Of a stretch of DNA of 64,000 nucleotides, positions 1 to 18,906 are shown in pieces; the stretch's first letter is position 1, and each line of letters begins with the position of its first letter. A program made the position numbers and the translations under genes. Source of the stretch: Manihot esculenta (lineage: Eukaryota; Streptophyta; Magnoliopsida; Malpighiales; Euphorbiaceae); contig NC_035174.2 of NCBI RefSeq assembly GCF_001659605.2, positions 436,389-500,388 on the forward strand, given 5' to 3'. The notes below the pieces were generated by a model. The model searched no databases. It saw nothing but the letters and a program-made list of their open reading frames with translations, and had not been told where the DNA came from.

Positions 1-739
1 CATGTTCAAATTCTCCTCGGTTATATTTAAAGTTTCGTTGTTATACACCTATCCTCTAGTAGTCTAGTCTAGCCTAGCCTCTAGAGTGATTTTCTGTTGA
101 CATGAAATTGTATCGTGCTTTCATTGTGGATTTATTAGTCGACTCTCCACTCTCCTAATCTCTTCCATTTGATGAACTGACAATATCAACACAGCATATC
201 CCCGTGGCTTATTGGTTCGCTTTCTCGCTTTTGCTGCTGCTAGTGCCATACAAAAACAGATCACATGTTTCATTTATTATGAAAAGGAGATAAACGAATG
301 AAAACAAGCTGAACTGGGTCAAATTAAAAACTTCAAATATTCAAACTTTACTTCTTGTACGTTTGGAGTCGGTTAAAAAGCTTTAAATTTTAAATTTATT
401 ATAAGTATAGTAAATTTTAATTTAATTAGAAATAAAATCTAATATATATCTGTTACGTTGTCTTATTTTATTTTATTTTTATTTAAAATTTATATAATCA
501 GCTATTTAACTGTAATTTAAATCCGTATTTAACCACAATCATAATTGCTGAAACTCCTAATTTTTATTGTTATAATTATAGTAAATTTTTATTTTTTTTA
601 TAATTATTTTTTCTTTTGTAATTATAGTAAATTTACTTTTTTGTAATTATTTTTTCTTTCTTTTTTTTTTTTTTTAAATATAAGCCTCTTAATTTTATCT
701 TATTTTTATTGATTTGATTTTTGGATTAAGTTTTCAAAA
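1..739. other. AT-rich spacer, no gene seen
   Basis: No open reading frame or RNA gene is convincing here. Positions 1-300 have ordinary base composition and a CTAG-rich patch near 56-85. From about 360 on the DNA is strongly AT-rich. A short imperfect direct repeat built on TAATTATAGTAAATTT lies at about 571-655. The stretch may contain flanking sequence of a gene outside the window. Confidence 0.5.
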
Positions 740-1140
740 ATGGATCTAAAAGGTTTTGTTGAAGGAAGCATAGCTTCAATAGTTGATGGGTGCTCCACCA
801 ACCCTATTGATCTCATTAAGGTCTGCATGCAACTCCAAAGAAAAACCCGAATTCTACTGCTGGTTCAAAGAAAAATCTGAATTCTACTGCTGGTCCGCCC
901 CGGCTCTCGCTTTCCACACCATCATTCCGGGGACTACTGTTCATGTGCCTTAACAAGCAAGATTGGTGTCGGACTCGCAATCATTGGAAATCTTGCAGAC
1001 ATTGCGATGGTCCGCATGCAAGCAAACGAGCATCTTCTAGCAACCTAGCGCCGGAACTACAAGAGTTTCAGATAATTAAGAATTTGATTGTGCCAGTAGC
1101 CTCAATGAGAATAATTCCAGAGAGAAGAAGCATCCGTTGA
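740..1140 (+). pseudogene. Mitochondrial dicarboxylate carrier (DIC/PUMP4-5-like) pseudogene
   Basis: From the ATG at 740 the reading starts MDLKGFVEGSIASIVDGCS and continues into a carrier signature PIDLIK, the N-terminus expected of plant mitochondrial dicarboxylate carriers (about 300 residues, inner-membrane exchange of malate and other dicarboxylates). The frame hits TGA soon after residue 45, inside a 30-bp tandem duplication (836-865 and 866-895). Homology resumes near 955 with KIGVGLAIIGNLADIAMVRM, which corresponds to the middle of the family and has lost the proline of the second signature (GNP to GNL). It breaks again at a TAG near 1048, followed by RRNYKS. Most of repeat 1, the end of repeat 2 and all of repeat 3 are missing. 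Arabidopsis DIC genes lack introns as I recall, so the absence of introns does not prove retroposition. It is clearly non-functional. Confidence 0.8.
836..895 (+). repeat. 30-bp tandem duplication inside the carrier pseudogene
   Basis: Two adjacent 30-bp units at 836-865 and 866-895 share the core GAATTCTACTGCTGGT and differ at a few positions. The second copy brings an in-frame TGA into the carrier reading frame. Confidence 0.8.
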
Positions 1141-1474
1141 AGAAAGAAAGGGAGAGAGAGCGCGACAGATTTAAATTATAAAAATAATAGTAACAAATTA
1201 AATCATACATATTGGCAGAGCATCAGAATACACGCCTTATTGAATAAATACACATGGAACAGTTAATGTCCCCTGCTTCCCAGTAGCACTGAAACCAAAT
1301 ATGACAAATAGTACATGGCAGCTATCACAATCCCACTAAAATTATGGCCAAACAACGCCCCATAACATGTACCATTAGACATGCCAACACTCCGTCTGTA
1401 GAATCTAACAAAAAGAGAAACCAAACTGCCGGCTTCTATAACTCATGATAAGACCAAAATTTCAAACTCCAAAA

Positions 1475-8283
<6,809 letters not shown>

Positions 8284-9820
8284 TTTCTCAGAGATAAAGT
8301 GATATCACGAAAGTAACAACTGAAATTCAATCCGACAAGAGAGATCGCGTAAAACCCTAGTGTTGCCGCTCAAACAAGCAATTCGCAGGTGCTAGCAACC
8401 AAAGGTAAGACGAGGCAGAGGGGTGAGAGTATGATTTATGAAAATGAAATGGAAGGAAAACACAATTATGTACCAGTGGAGGAACATATGAGATTGGAGT
8501 GTGTGTGAGTAATCTAGTGCATACGCGCGCACTGTGATCCTCAACACGCCCCACCCAAATTTTATTTGCAAAGTTTTCAAATTCTTTGATTTAGATAAAA
8601 CGAAAATTAGCCAGTATATAAAAAAACTATAGAATTGATAATGGGGCTTTTATTAAAATAATAAACATATTTATATAGTTTATAAATATTAATATGTAAA
8701 TATTTTTAATAAAATTTTTTATTTAAAATTTAATATTAAATTATTTATATAAAATAAATAAAGATGTAAATAAAAAAAAAAATTAGTGGTTAAGTTGAGA
8801 ACAGATTCATATTAATTTTGTAAAACAAATAAAGATATAGAAGTTAAATTGAAGCAGTAACAACTTTGATTTCCAATTATAATATAATAAGCAAATGAGT
8901 TGGATATTTTTACAAATTTTTAACTATTTAAAATAGCTATATATTTACACGAGCTTACATATGAATCATAAATGGTATGAAATCATGATGAAGCTTGGGC
9001 GATGAAATGGGAAGCATAACACTGTTACTGTAGTTGATTAAAATTAAAGGAGGAATAACTTTTTTTTCATTCACTATTTGTCTCTTTCCCATTCAAATAT
9101 AATCTAATGGACAATATTATTTAGAAAAAAGAAACAAATGTTATATGGTTGTATGAGGAGAAAAATTGAATTTGAGTGCTCTCCACATTATTAATTAATG
9201 TTATATATGTGTTATGGCCATAAGGGAGGTGCTTTCTATTATTTTGATAAATGCTAACAACAACATAACAGTGGCTTGCAGGTATAAGAGTTTCTCAAAG
9301 GAGATTTGAGGCTGGAGTTTTACTGTGTAGGCTCAATTGTTTCTTTCCTGCTAGTACAACTTCTTTATATGCGCGTGATGCTAGGTTTCAAAAAGTATTT
9401 GATTACTTCTTTTATTGTCTGACTTCTCCCAAATAAATGCTAACAGCTAAGTTGGCTTACTTTTTTTTTTTTCTTAATTTGTTTTGAACGGTAAATTAGC
9501 TCTATGGACATCGTTATACAACCTGTTCACGGAGCTGAATCATGTAATATTATATAGATTCCTAACTTTGAGAAAAAAAAAAAATAGTTTCCTAACAGAA
9601 TTTAGTCTTTTTATTGAACTGCAAATATGATCGTATTAAAGGCTTTTTAATTTAAACATCTACGCAATCCAACTTCAATGTATAGAACAGAGTATTTTCT
9701 TTCCAGGTGGAAGAAGCATCTAGGAAATTTCCCAAAAAGGACTTAACAGAAAAAAATAGACTAAGCTAGAGTTAAAAAAGGACAAAAATTATTAATCTAG
9801 AAATCTGATAAAGCATCTAG
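8284..9820. other. VHA-A 5' flank and AT-rich spacer
   Basis: The first 250 bases upstream of the VHA-A ATG have mixed composition and should hold its 5' UTR. A TATATA run at 8615-8620 is a possible TATA element on the minus strand, but position and context alone do not prove it. From about 8640 to 9820 the DNA is AT-rich with homopolymer runs and no supported gene. Confidence 0.4.
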
Positions 9821-10530
9821 CTAGGGAGGCCAATTATTGAAGGGAGCAACGTCAACCGGATAGGTATCAGTAGGAGATTATGCCTTTAAAGCTCTATCTG
9901 CATTGATCCTATAGGCAGCCTCCGTCTGATGAACCACATGTAGTCGCTCCTTTCGTCACAAGGAGCAACGTGGACAATAGATATGGAATGGCCCACTTTT
10001 GCCTCCGTTTTACAACAAGTCGCATCTCTCACCTTAAATTCTGATCAAAATGAAACCCCAGTAAATAATCAAACTCCACGTGAGCCATCACAAATTCATA
10101 AGAATGTAAAAGGACATTACTGGCTACTGAAGATCTAGATATCCCATAGGCGTCCACCAACATAAATCTGGCACCGTTCAGATCTTTATTAAGTTGAACA
10201 ACAAGTCCTTCAAGCGCTTCGTTGAAAAGACTGATGGCATGGGTCTTTTCCCTTGCGTACTCAGAATCACTTTTGAGTTTTGGCTGCAAAAAAGTTCGGA
10301 GTTGGCTTCAGGAGAACAGTGCTATCTTTCTGCCTCCAAGCTCGTAGAGACTCTAACTAAATCCCATAATAAAGTGAGATTTAAACCATCTTAAGCAAAA
10401 CTAATTAACATCTAAGCCAGTAACCGTTAATTGTTGAGAGGTATCGTTCAAGAAGCTGAAGAGAATACTGCTGAGGAGAATAGTTCTAAATTGTATTACA
10501 AAGTAGTGGCAGAAAATAGTTGCTCATATG
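9821..10530 (-). pseudogene. GDSL esterase/lipase pseudogene, 3' exons
   Basis: Reading the minus strand from about 10530 gives fragments in family order: NYFLPLL and YSPQQYSLQLLE, then ESLYELGGRKIALFS near 10380, then LFNEALEGLVVQLNKDLNGA and ARFMLVDAYGI (10300-10150), then PCDERSDYMWF, HQTEAAYRINADRALKA and DTYPVDV, ending at TAG 9821-9823. In intact plant GDSL lipases (secreted, Ser-Asp-His hydrolases) these match the blocks around LYxLGARKVALFGLGPIG, VDAYGI and the catalytic DxxHPTE. Here the order survives, but there are several frame changes and stops, the Asp before the His is lost and HPTE reads HQTE. The 5' exon lies 2 kb upstream at 12540-12768. I saw nothing of the second and third exons between them. 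Confidence 0.75.
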
Positions 10531-12539
10531 AAAAGCGGTTTGATTTAATTTATGAAATTTAGTTGAGCTTATAAAGGCTTTTAAATTTTGAGCATATAGG
10601 TGTTTATAAATGATATATAAAAATTAATATATTTAATTAAAATTAATTATAAATATATTTATTATGAAAATAATTAAAAATATATAATTTTTTTATTAAC
10701 TCTCTATTTAAAAAGAAAAATTTTATATTAATTTAATTCAATTAATTTCGTGAGATTATTGTGATTTAAAACTCTATTTTGATTCGAGCGCCAAATTTTT
10801 TTTGTTATGAATATTAATTAACTATAGAGTTAACGGTTAAAAAAACATATTACTTTTAATTTTATTATAATTATACTTATTAAAATTTAATTTTTTAAAA
10901 CTATCCTAATTATATCCATCATTATTTATATCATTAAAAAAATAATAAAATTATCACGTCATATGTTACTATACTATATATTAACTAAAATTTAAAATTA
11001 ATTATTAATTAAAATTTAATCTTTAAAAATTATTTCAATTATATTTATTGTTATTTATACCGTTAAAAAATTAATACGTTAAATGCTATATTAGCATTAC
11101 TAAAATTTAAAATTAATAACTAATTAAAATTTAAATTTTTTAAAGTTATTTTATTTATATCGATCGTTACTTACTTGTGTTATTAAATTTAATAAAACTG
11201 TCACGTAACTTGACACGTCAATATTATATTACCACGCCACATTATCAAAATTTAGAATTAATCATAAAAAAGTTACATATTTTATTTTTATTGCAATTCC
11301 ACTTTATATCTTTATTTTTTTTTTAATCAAACACACTCTATCATTATAAGATATAATTAAAAATTCATAAATTTATCAAGTTATTTATTTCATTATTAAA
11401 TATATTTAAAAATGACTATTTATATTATTATTTATTTTTTTATCAATAATTTTATAATAATAATTTATCTTTAATCTTATTTTGACTAAAATCATTATCA
11501 ACCTATTCTTCTTAAATTTGTCTAATATGCTTATTTTTAAAACTATAATTAAAAAAATAACCTTATTAAATACATTAATTATAAAGTATTAAAAGTTAAT
11601 TTTAAAATAATATTTAACATGATTTAATTTGAAAATATTAAAAATAATAAAATAATTTTTTAGAATGCATTAAATCATTCTTTTAACTTTCAAGTATAAT
11701 ATTAATTTACCACTTTTTTCTAAATTATACTACTAGTTATAGTGAATTTTAAAAAATTAATAATATATAAATTAAATATTTGATTATATAGTCTGACTTA
11801 TTTAAGTGGTAAAAACAAAATATATAGTTGATCTGAAATTATAAATTCAGTTTTTATTTTTGTTATCTCTGAAAGAAATTATTAATAAAATAAACAATTA
11901 TAAAAAAACTCTATATTTTTAGTTTTGTTGGGATTTTATTATAAAATTTTAAATTATTATTAATTTCACCTATTTATTCACGTTACATGCTGAATTGATA
12001 TAATGATTATCAATATTGATATGACGAATAAGGCGACAAATCTCTTAATTTTTAAATAAAACAGATATGATTTGAATAATTTTAAAAAATTAGATTTTAA
12101 TTGAAAAAAAATATGGTATAATTACAATAAAATAAAAAATATAAGTTTTTTTTGTTATTACCTCTTAATTATAATATTAAAAGAAAGAGAATATGTAATT
12201 GATTTGAACTGCTAAAAATTCACGTAACTTAAAAAATAAACGACAGTTAAATTAATTAATGTATTATGCATAATGCGTGCCTCCCAGTTTCTCTAAGAAT
12301 GCCAGATGAGCCAGAGGCATGATTTGTACCTTGGAGAATGTCCTCATTCCCTGTTACTTTGGCTTGCAAAGGATGGAATGAAGTGGGTGAATCCAAAAAG
12401 TTCAGCTAAAACAAAGAGAGTTTTTCATTTCAAGTTATGGAAAAGGGAAAAGAAGCATATATATAATCTGAGTGTGGAGGGACATATGTATGATGATGAA
12501 AAAAAAAAGAAAAGAAAAGAAAAGAAGGAAACCTAAAAA
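10531..12539. repeat. AT-rich region with diverged, partly inverted repeats
   Basis: No gene is supported. At about 10860-11265 a diverged unit of roughly 110-130 bp, built around TAAAATTTAA and a TTATTTATAYCGTTAAA stretch, occurs three times in a row. A related stretch reads in the opposite direction near 12040-12160, so the interval may be a decayed transposon with inverted ends. It separates the two surviving parts of the GDSL lipase remnant. Low complexity makes boundaries uncertain. Confidence 0.35.
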
Positions 12540-12768
12540 TCAGCAGTGAGACCGTTTGTAAATCTACCAGTGGGGCCTAGAGGAAAATCAATTCTATAGG
12601 GAGCAAAATTGGTTTTGGCGAGGGTCAAAAGACGGTTATTGTTGCCATTGTCGTAATACACAGTTCCAAAAACGAAGTAACAAGGCACCTTTGGTTTTGT
12701 TTGCGGTGCTGCTTCTACACTGCACCAAATTGCAAGCTCAGTGCCACAAGCACGACAAAAGTCCTCAT
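12540..12768 (-). pseudogene. GDSL esterase/lipase pseudogene, first exon
   Basis: The minus-strand ATG at 12766-12768 opens a signal-peptide-like MRTFVVLVALSLQFGAV and then meets TAG. In another frame the reading continues PKVPCYFVFGTVYYDNGNNN and LLTLAKTNFAPYRIDFPLG, then PTGRFTNGLTADFLG. Intact plant GDSL lipases have FGDSLxDNGNNN here. The block that carries the nucleophile serine has changed to FGTVYYDNG, so the catalytic serine is lost. With the frameshift after the signal peptide, this is a dead first exon of the gene whose 3' end is at 9821-10530. Confidence 0.8.
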
Positions 12769-15120
12769 GTTTTTCTTTTATTCTTTTTTTCTTCCTTTTT
12801 TATGGACGAAGGAAATATGAAGTGGAAGAGAATATTATATTATATAAAAAATACAACCAGTTAATTAAGGCATGTCTATCCGAGTGGATTAGCAAATGAA
12901 TTGTTTTCCTCACATACCACATAATTGCCCCTTTTGTGGAGAATCGAAAACTCACCAATATCTTTATTTTTAAGTGCTCGAAAGTAATTCAATTTTGAGT
13001 TTGCAATTAAAATCATCCATGTTCTGAGAGTTGGTCCAGTTAACGACTGAGATAACTTATCATTTTTTATTTTTATGTGGTAGTAAATGTGGAAATGCAA
13101 AAACCTCTATGTGTTCAAATATCAACAATTTTCTTTAATTGAAATTATTTTTCACGGGTAAAATTTTTAAATTGCTATTTCTACTCAAGAACTAAGCAAA
13201 ATACATTCGATGAATCCTACATCGGGTTGGATTTTACCTCCTCGTCCATTAAAATTAATTTTGATGTTAGTATTGATAAGCGGAAGAAAATAAGGTTTAT
13301 AACAGCTGTAGATCGTAATAACGTGAAAAATAGTTTAACTTAAACTATAACAAGTATCCTTACATTTAAGATGTTTTGGGTCGTGATAATATAGAAAATA
13401 CGTGTGGAATCCTTACCCCATAGGAAGGTTGTTTTGCTTGCAAAAAAAACTTGGGTTTGATCAATGTTCTTATTAAAAGAGACTCTCAAAATACTGTTGC
13501 AGCCATTGATAGTTCCTTTATGCCTATTCAAGGTTCAAGGCATTATCAAGAATATCAAGTATTTTGCATATCATATTCAAACTATCTATTTCATATATAT
13601 GCAAAGACAAGCAAATCAAACATGTTACTTCTTGGTAGTTAAAACTTTATATCATTTTTTATTTTTTCTTAATATTATATATATATAATAGTTAATTATG
13701 ATAGAATTATATACAAATTCATCCCATAAATTATTGTTGCCCAAAAAACCTTCCTGAAAAGTATAGAGCCTAGTAAAACTAAAGGACAAAAAAGAAGATT
13801 TCAGGAGAAACAGAACCGCCCGTTAGTCTTTATGCCAGAGTATAAAAATCTATAAACTGGCAAACTCAAATGGTAGCACCCAAGAGAGAAGGCAAACACA
13901 AGAAAAGTGCCAACTAGAGCTTATTCAGCACTTTTAGTTTTTGAAAGATTGGAACCAAACACACACATGATATATATAAAAAAAGACTCTTTCTCACATT
14001 TAAGGGTTCATATATATATGCCAAAACAATAAATAAATAAATAAATAAAACCAACAATATCAACCACCCATCCACTAAAAGTGAGAGCCTACTACTTGAA
14101 AAAGGTCAAAATCCTACCTTAACAACATTTTCAATTTAATTTCTTAATTTTAATTTATTTCTTAAAACTCCTCCACCTTTAGTATTATTAAACTCCCTTT
14201 TAACTCCTATATTAAATTTCTAATAACATAAATAAAATATTATTTCTCGCCTCTCTCGTAATTTCATCTTTTATATAATAACAAAATATTTACACCAACC
14301 ACATCATATAATTTCTTTTTATTGTCTTTAATTTTTAGATATAAACTTTTATTTCCTTTACTTTTTAACTGTTATTATCTATCTTTTTTCTTAAAATTAA
14401 ATATTATAAATAAATAAAATAGATATTTAATATTAACTAAATTATAATAATTCATAAATTTTTTAAATATTAATTTTAATTTCATTTTTGCTAATTATTT
14501 ATATTATTTTAATATTATAATTATTACAAGCTACTGTTACTAAAAATAATTTAAACACTTTATCTAGTCAAAATATTATTTAATGTTGATATTTAAAATA
14601 AATAAGTAATAAAAATAATAATAAATAAATAAGCAACCATAATTAGTTTTTGGGTTTTCCTTTTTTTTTTTTTATTTTGCGTGCTTTTGGAAGGATTGCT
14701 TATTAGTTTAGTTAGAGAATTGAAACATATTTGATGGATTAATAAAATATAATTAATAGTAATTTTTTAAAATTATAATAAAGTAATAAATAATATATGG
14801 ATTAAATTTTAAAAAAATATGTATTAAAAAAATCTAAACATTTATTATTTTTTACATTTATATCTTAATCTTAAAATCTTAAATAATAAAGTCACTTCTT
14901 TTACGTTTGCTTCAATTTTAACTATTTATCTTAATTAATTTTAATAAACAAAATTTTAATTTTAGTATTATATGTCTTAAAAGACCTATTGAATAAAAAA
15001 AATCTAAACGTTTACGTTACTTCACATTTATATCTAAAATGAAAGACTGATACTCGAATTCTTCAAAAGAGCTCAGAACTTCTAGCGAGATATCAGATGA
15101 TTAGATTTGTGACAAAGTGA
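12769..15120. other. AT-rich spacer, no gene seen
   Basis: Only short chance reading frames occur. An (AATA)n run sits near 14030-14050. A roughly 50-bp stretch containing AAAAAAATCTAAAC at about 14820-14870 recurs in diverged form at about 14990-15042, just before the copia element. Nothing else could be assigned. Confidence 0.5.
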
Positions 15121-15714
15121 TGACTTGTTAACGGGATGATTTGCTGAAAGACCGACTTGCCAGAAGGAAGGGCCGACCGGTCTGATGGAAGTAAGATTGA
15201 GGAAGACAGGCCTGATAAAAGAAGGGTTGGAGTGCTTGAAAGCTCTGCATGCACGGATTCTTCAAAGAGCTCAGAACATCTGATAAGTGAGAGAGTATTA
15301 AGAGGAATGATGACATTTTTAGTTTACCCAGCTTCATTAAACAAACAAAGGGCATTTTGGTTTTTTAATTACCAAGGTCGTTGAGTCTGTTATTTAAGGA
15401 ACAAACATCTCTCTATTTTGGGTGTGAAAAAGTGTACGAAATGAAAAAGTGCCAAGATTGTTGTTTCCATTTATTGGTCTGTAATCGAGCTTGTACACGT
15501 ATGTGGTGGTTCTCTTTTCTGTAACTCATCGTGAATAAATGATTCCCTCTTTCGAGATGTAAGACGATCCTCAAAAGATCGATCCGAACTCGTAAATCTC
15601 TCTATGTTTTATTCTTGTCTGTTCTTTCTTTCGATCTTTCTTTTTTTTTTTTATATCTTGTTTCTGTTGCATTGCTCACCAGATATAAGAGTTTAAGCCT
15701 CCAGCAACATCAAG

Positions 15715-15726
15715 TGGTATCAGAGC
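15715..15726 (+). other. Primer binding site of the copia element
   Basis: TGGTATCAGAGC is the complement of the 3' end of plant initiator tRNA-Met, the standard primer for copia minus-strand synthesis. It lies a few bases after the presumed end of the 5' LTR. Confidence 0.85.
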
Positions 15727-15856
15727 CCGATTTGTGAGCAGGGAGGTTCATCGCCGATCAGTTTTTTAGAAAATCAGAGCACAGTTCGTAAGCAGAGAGG
15801 TTCATCGACGATCAATTTTCTTGAAGCCTAGTATTGAGAAAAGAATAGCGTCGACG

Positions 15857-18578
15857 ATGTAGAAACTTAATGTTGAAAAGTTTGATGGGAGAAGATATTT
15901 CATGCTTTAGAAAGAAAAGGTCGAGATAAATCTCGATATCATGGGGCTACAAGATGCTCCCAATGATAATACAAAAACATGAAATCTTAAAAAAAAAAAA
16001 ATGAATCAAAGAAATTCAAAACTTCAGTCCAAAAAAGAATTCTTTCTTCAACTCCTAAGACCTCGAAATCTTCTAGAGTTGCTTTAATCATCACCTCGGA
16101 TCAAGAAGTAAGATTAAAAGAGAAAGAGATTGAGCAGTCGGTCAAATGGTCAAGAAGAGAAATGAGTAAGAAGGCTAGAAACTTGATAATTATATGTCTC
16201 TTATATCAAATTCTCAAAAAGGTGATCCATGAGAAGACTGCTTTTGGAATCTGGAGACTTCCGGAGAAACTCTACCTAGAACAACTTTTACCTAACAGAA
16301 TGTACCTAATTTCAGGCTTCAAGATGGACGAGGGCAAGACCATTAAGGAGAACTTGACGCTTTTCAGAAGATGATGTCCGATTTGCAGAATCTGCAGGCT
16401 AAGGTGGAGGAAGAATTCTAAGCAGTGTATCTGTTGAATTTTTTACCTCCTCATAAATAGTTGAGGGAGGTTCTAACGTATTCAAGAACCAGTATCAAGG
16501 CTGAAGAAGTGAAGACTACAGCAAGGTCCAAAGAAGTATAACTCAATACTCAGAAGGGTATAAAAAATCAGAGTGAAGGTTTGGTAGTAAGGGAAAGATC
16601 TTAGTATAGAAACAACAAGAATAGGGGCAAGAACAAATTGAGGGCAATATCTAAGTCCAAGAGCAAAGCAGAGTGCTGGTGTGGTGGCAAGAAAGGTCAT
16701 TTTAAGAAGGATTGCTACTCGAAAAAAGCAATCATAAGGGTTCTCAGAATGAGAAGGGTGAAGCAACAATTACAAATAGCAATATGCAAGATTATGAAGT
16801 TTTGACTGCAGAAACTTTAGAGGTATTGTCCAACATTGAGTCAAAGAATAAAGAATAACAGATATTGGATTCAGACTGCACATTCCACATGACTCCGAGA
16901 AAAGAATGGTTTGCCACATTTGAAGAAAGAGATGGAGTCAAAATAGGAAACAACACAACCTACGATGTCAAATGAGTTGGAACAATGAGGATCATGATTC
17001 ATGATGGCTCTACTGTGATGTTAACTCAAGTGAGGTATATTCCTGAACTCAAGAAAAACCTTATTTCTCTTTGTACATTGGAATTACAAGATTACTGGTA
17101 CAAGACTAAGAAAGACATAATGAAAATTGTTAAAGGTTGTAGGATTATAATGAAAAGAGAGTTGATAGACGGTCTATATGTTTTGTAAGGCAAAAAGATT
17201 TCTGGTGAAACAAATCTATCCGAGACTACTCAGGATCAAACCTGTCTTTGGTACAACAGACTTGGACACATGAGTCAAAAGGGAATGGAGACTTTGGTGA
17301 AAAAGGGATTACTTCAAGGTACCAAACTATCATCTCTAAGTTTATGTAAAAGCTATGTCCTTGGTAAATCTCATAGATTGTCTTTTGAAACTGGTAAGCA
17401 TGCAACAAACGGAATTATTGACTACATTCGCTCAGATTTATAGGGATCACCAAATATTCATTTCTCTCTGTCAAAATGTCAATATTTCATCTATTTTATT
17501 GATGATTACTCGAGGAAAGTTTGGATTCTTTTTTTGAAATCGAAGGATGAAGCTTTTGAGAAGTTTGTGAAATGAAAATGCTTAGTGGAGAATCATACAT
17601 GAAAGAAGATCAAGACATTAAAGATAGTCAATGGTCTTAAATTCTATAATTAATGGTTTGATTCATTTTGTAAGAAGCAAGGAATCCAAAGGCACGAAAC
17701 ATGTGCTTATACACCACAGCAGAATGGTGTTGTAGAAAGAATGAATAGAACAATAATGGAAAAGGTCAGAAGCTTGCTCAGTGAGTTGAGTTTGTCACAA
17801 AATTTTTGGGCTGAAGCTACAGCTATGTGTTACCTGATCAATAAGTCCCCATCTACTGCTATAGAGTTGAAAGTTCCAGAATAGATGTGGTCAGGGACTG
17901 AGCCTTCTTATTCACACTTAAGGAGGTTTGGTTGTGTGGTTTACATTCATACAGATCAGGGTAAACTGTTGCCAAGAGCAAGAAAGGGTATATTCATTGG
18001 ATATCCTCAAGGAGTCAAAGATTACAGGATCTAGTTATTGGAGGAGAAGAAGTATGTCATTAGCAGAGATGTCAAATTCAATGAAGAACAAGTGTTCAAG
18101 GACCAGCAGGAAGAGAAAGAGGAAGAGGTTACAGGGCAAATCTCAGGAAATGAGATTATTACTGTTTAGGTTCCTACATTACAGAACAAGAATAGTAAAA
18201 GGACTAAAAATCAAGGTGGAGTTCCTCAAAGAACAATTGAGAGTTCATCAAAGAACAATTGAGAGTTCATCAGGATTTAAAGAGAAGGACATCTCTTTAG
18301 ATAATGAATTCGAGAACACTAAAGATGTAAAATCAGGACAAAGACTAGAAGAAGAGGTTGATTCTGAGCAAGAAGATCTTAGTGATTATATGCTTGCAAG
18401 GGATAGAGGTAGAAGAGAAATCAAACCCCCTTCAAGATATAATGAGGCTAAGACTGTGGCTTTTGCCTTCACATCTATAGAAGAGATTAAAAGCAAATTA
18501 GGAAGTCATGGCCAAATTTGTAAGCGAGGCAAGGTTTTGGAGTCTGGCGGACAAGCTGGTCTACTGAGGTCGAACTAG
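15857..18578 (+). pseudogene. Copia gag-pol remnant
   Basis: This is the internal coding part of the copia element, readable only by switching frames. In order it shows the gag N-terminus with TAG after the first codon, the zinc knuckle, the protease stretch, the pre-integrase MTQVRYIPELKKNLISL-type block (17020-17075), integrase HHCC and core, and the post-integrase linker. The longest open segment, 17928-18578, covers the end of integrase and an acidic linker and then runs out of pol. The YVDD reverse transcriptase and RNase H are missing, so the element could only have moved with helper proteins, if at all. Confidence 0.75.
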
Positions 18579-18689
18579 CTGGGATGACTTGCCAAACCAA
18601 GTAGGATGAGTCGCGAAGCAGGAGAGAGTTGTTGATGGAATGAGCTGTTGGAGGGCCAGAGAGCGCCTAGAAGCTTGAAAGGGCTGAAG

Positions 18690-18741
18690 TTCCCAGGATG
18701 CTCACAGCGCTGGTGGAGCCCAGATGCTCATAGGGATGGTG
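18690..18741 (+). repeat. Short GC-rich tandem repeat
   Basis: Two copies of a unit of about 26 bp, each containing GATGCTCAYAG and TGGTGGAGCCC, precede the 37-bp array. They may be older, diverged members of the same repeat. Confidence 0.5.
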
Positions 18742-18771
18742 GAGCCCGGACGATCATCAAGGCAGGCCATG

Positions 18772-18904
18772 CTCGGATGCTCAGAAGCTTGCAAGGCAAG
18801 AAAGAGTGCTCGGATGCTCAGAAGCTTGCAAGGCAGAAAGGAGTGAACAGATGCTCGAAAGCTTGCAAGGCAGGAAGGAGTGCTCGGATGCTCGGAAGCT
18901 TGCA
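18772..18904 (+). repeat. 37-bp tandem repeat array, about 3.6 copies
   Basis: Units at 18772-18808, 18809-18845, 18846-18882 and a partial one at 18883-18904 share GAAGCTTGCAAGGCA with a few substitutions. The array is far richer in G+C than its surroundings. It lies where the 3' LTR of the copia element would be and stops exactly at the end of the older gypsy LTR (18907). Confidence 0.85.
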
Positions 18905-18906
18905 TG

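Larger units (their letters stand above)
15121..18906 (+). mobile_element. Decayed Ty1/copia LTR retrotransposon, RT/RNase H deleted
   Basis: A primer binding site for initiator tRNA-Met (TGGTATCAGAGC) at 15715-15726 places the 5' LTR just upstream, probably from about 15121. Downstream are remnants in copia order: a gag start near 15857 (KLNVEKFDGR, with stops), a CCHC zinc knuckle (CWCGGKKGHFKKDC, about 16675-16720), a protease-type LDSDCTFHMTPRKEWFATF (16865-16925), the integrase HHCC region (LGHMSQKGMETLVKKG, 17262-17310) and an integrase core (YTPQQNGVVERMNRTIMEK, 17709-17765). The linker to about 18500 follows (REIKPPSRYNEAKTVAF). Reverse transcriptase and RNase H, which should come next, are absent. 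Non-LTR-like sequence leads directly to a possible 3' LTR start near 18585. Many stops and frameshifts are present. Left and right borders are estimates. Confidence 0.75.

Noticed and set aside
12306..12536. 76-residue frame with a Lys-rich tail
   Set aside because: The tail is translation of an A-rich repeat and the remainder matches nothing; the codon pattern looks like chance.
15128..15384. Two overlapping 75-residue frames
   Set aside because: They lie within the presumed 5' LTR of the copia element and encode no known domain.
18690..18904. Repeat array considered as CRISPR-like
   Set aside because: Units are contiguous without unique spacers and the genome is eukaryotic; a simple tandem repeat.
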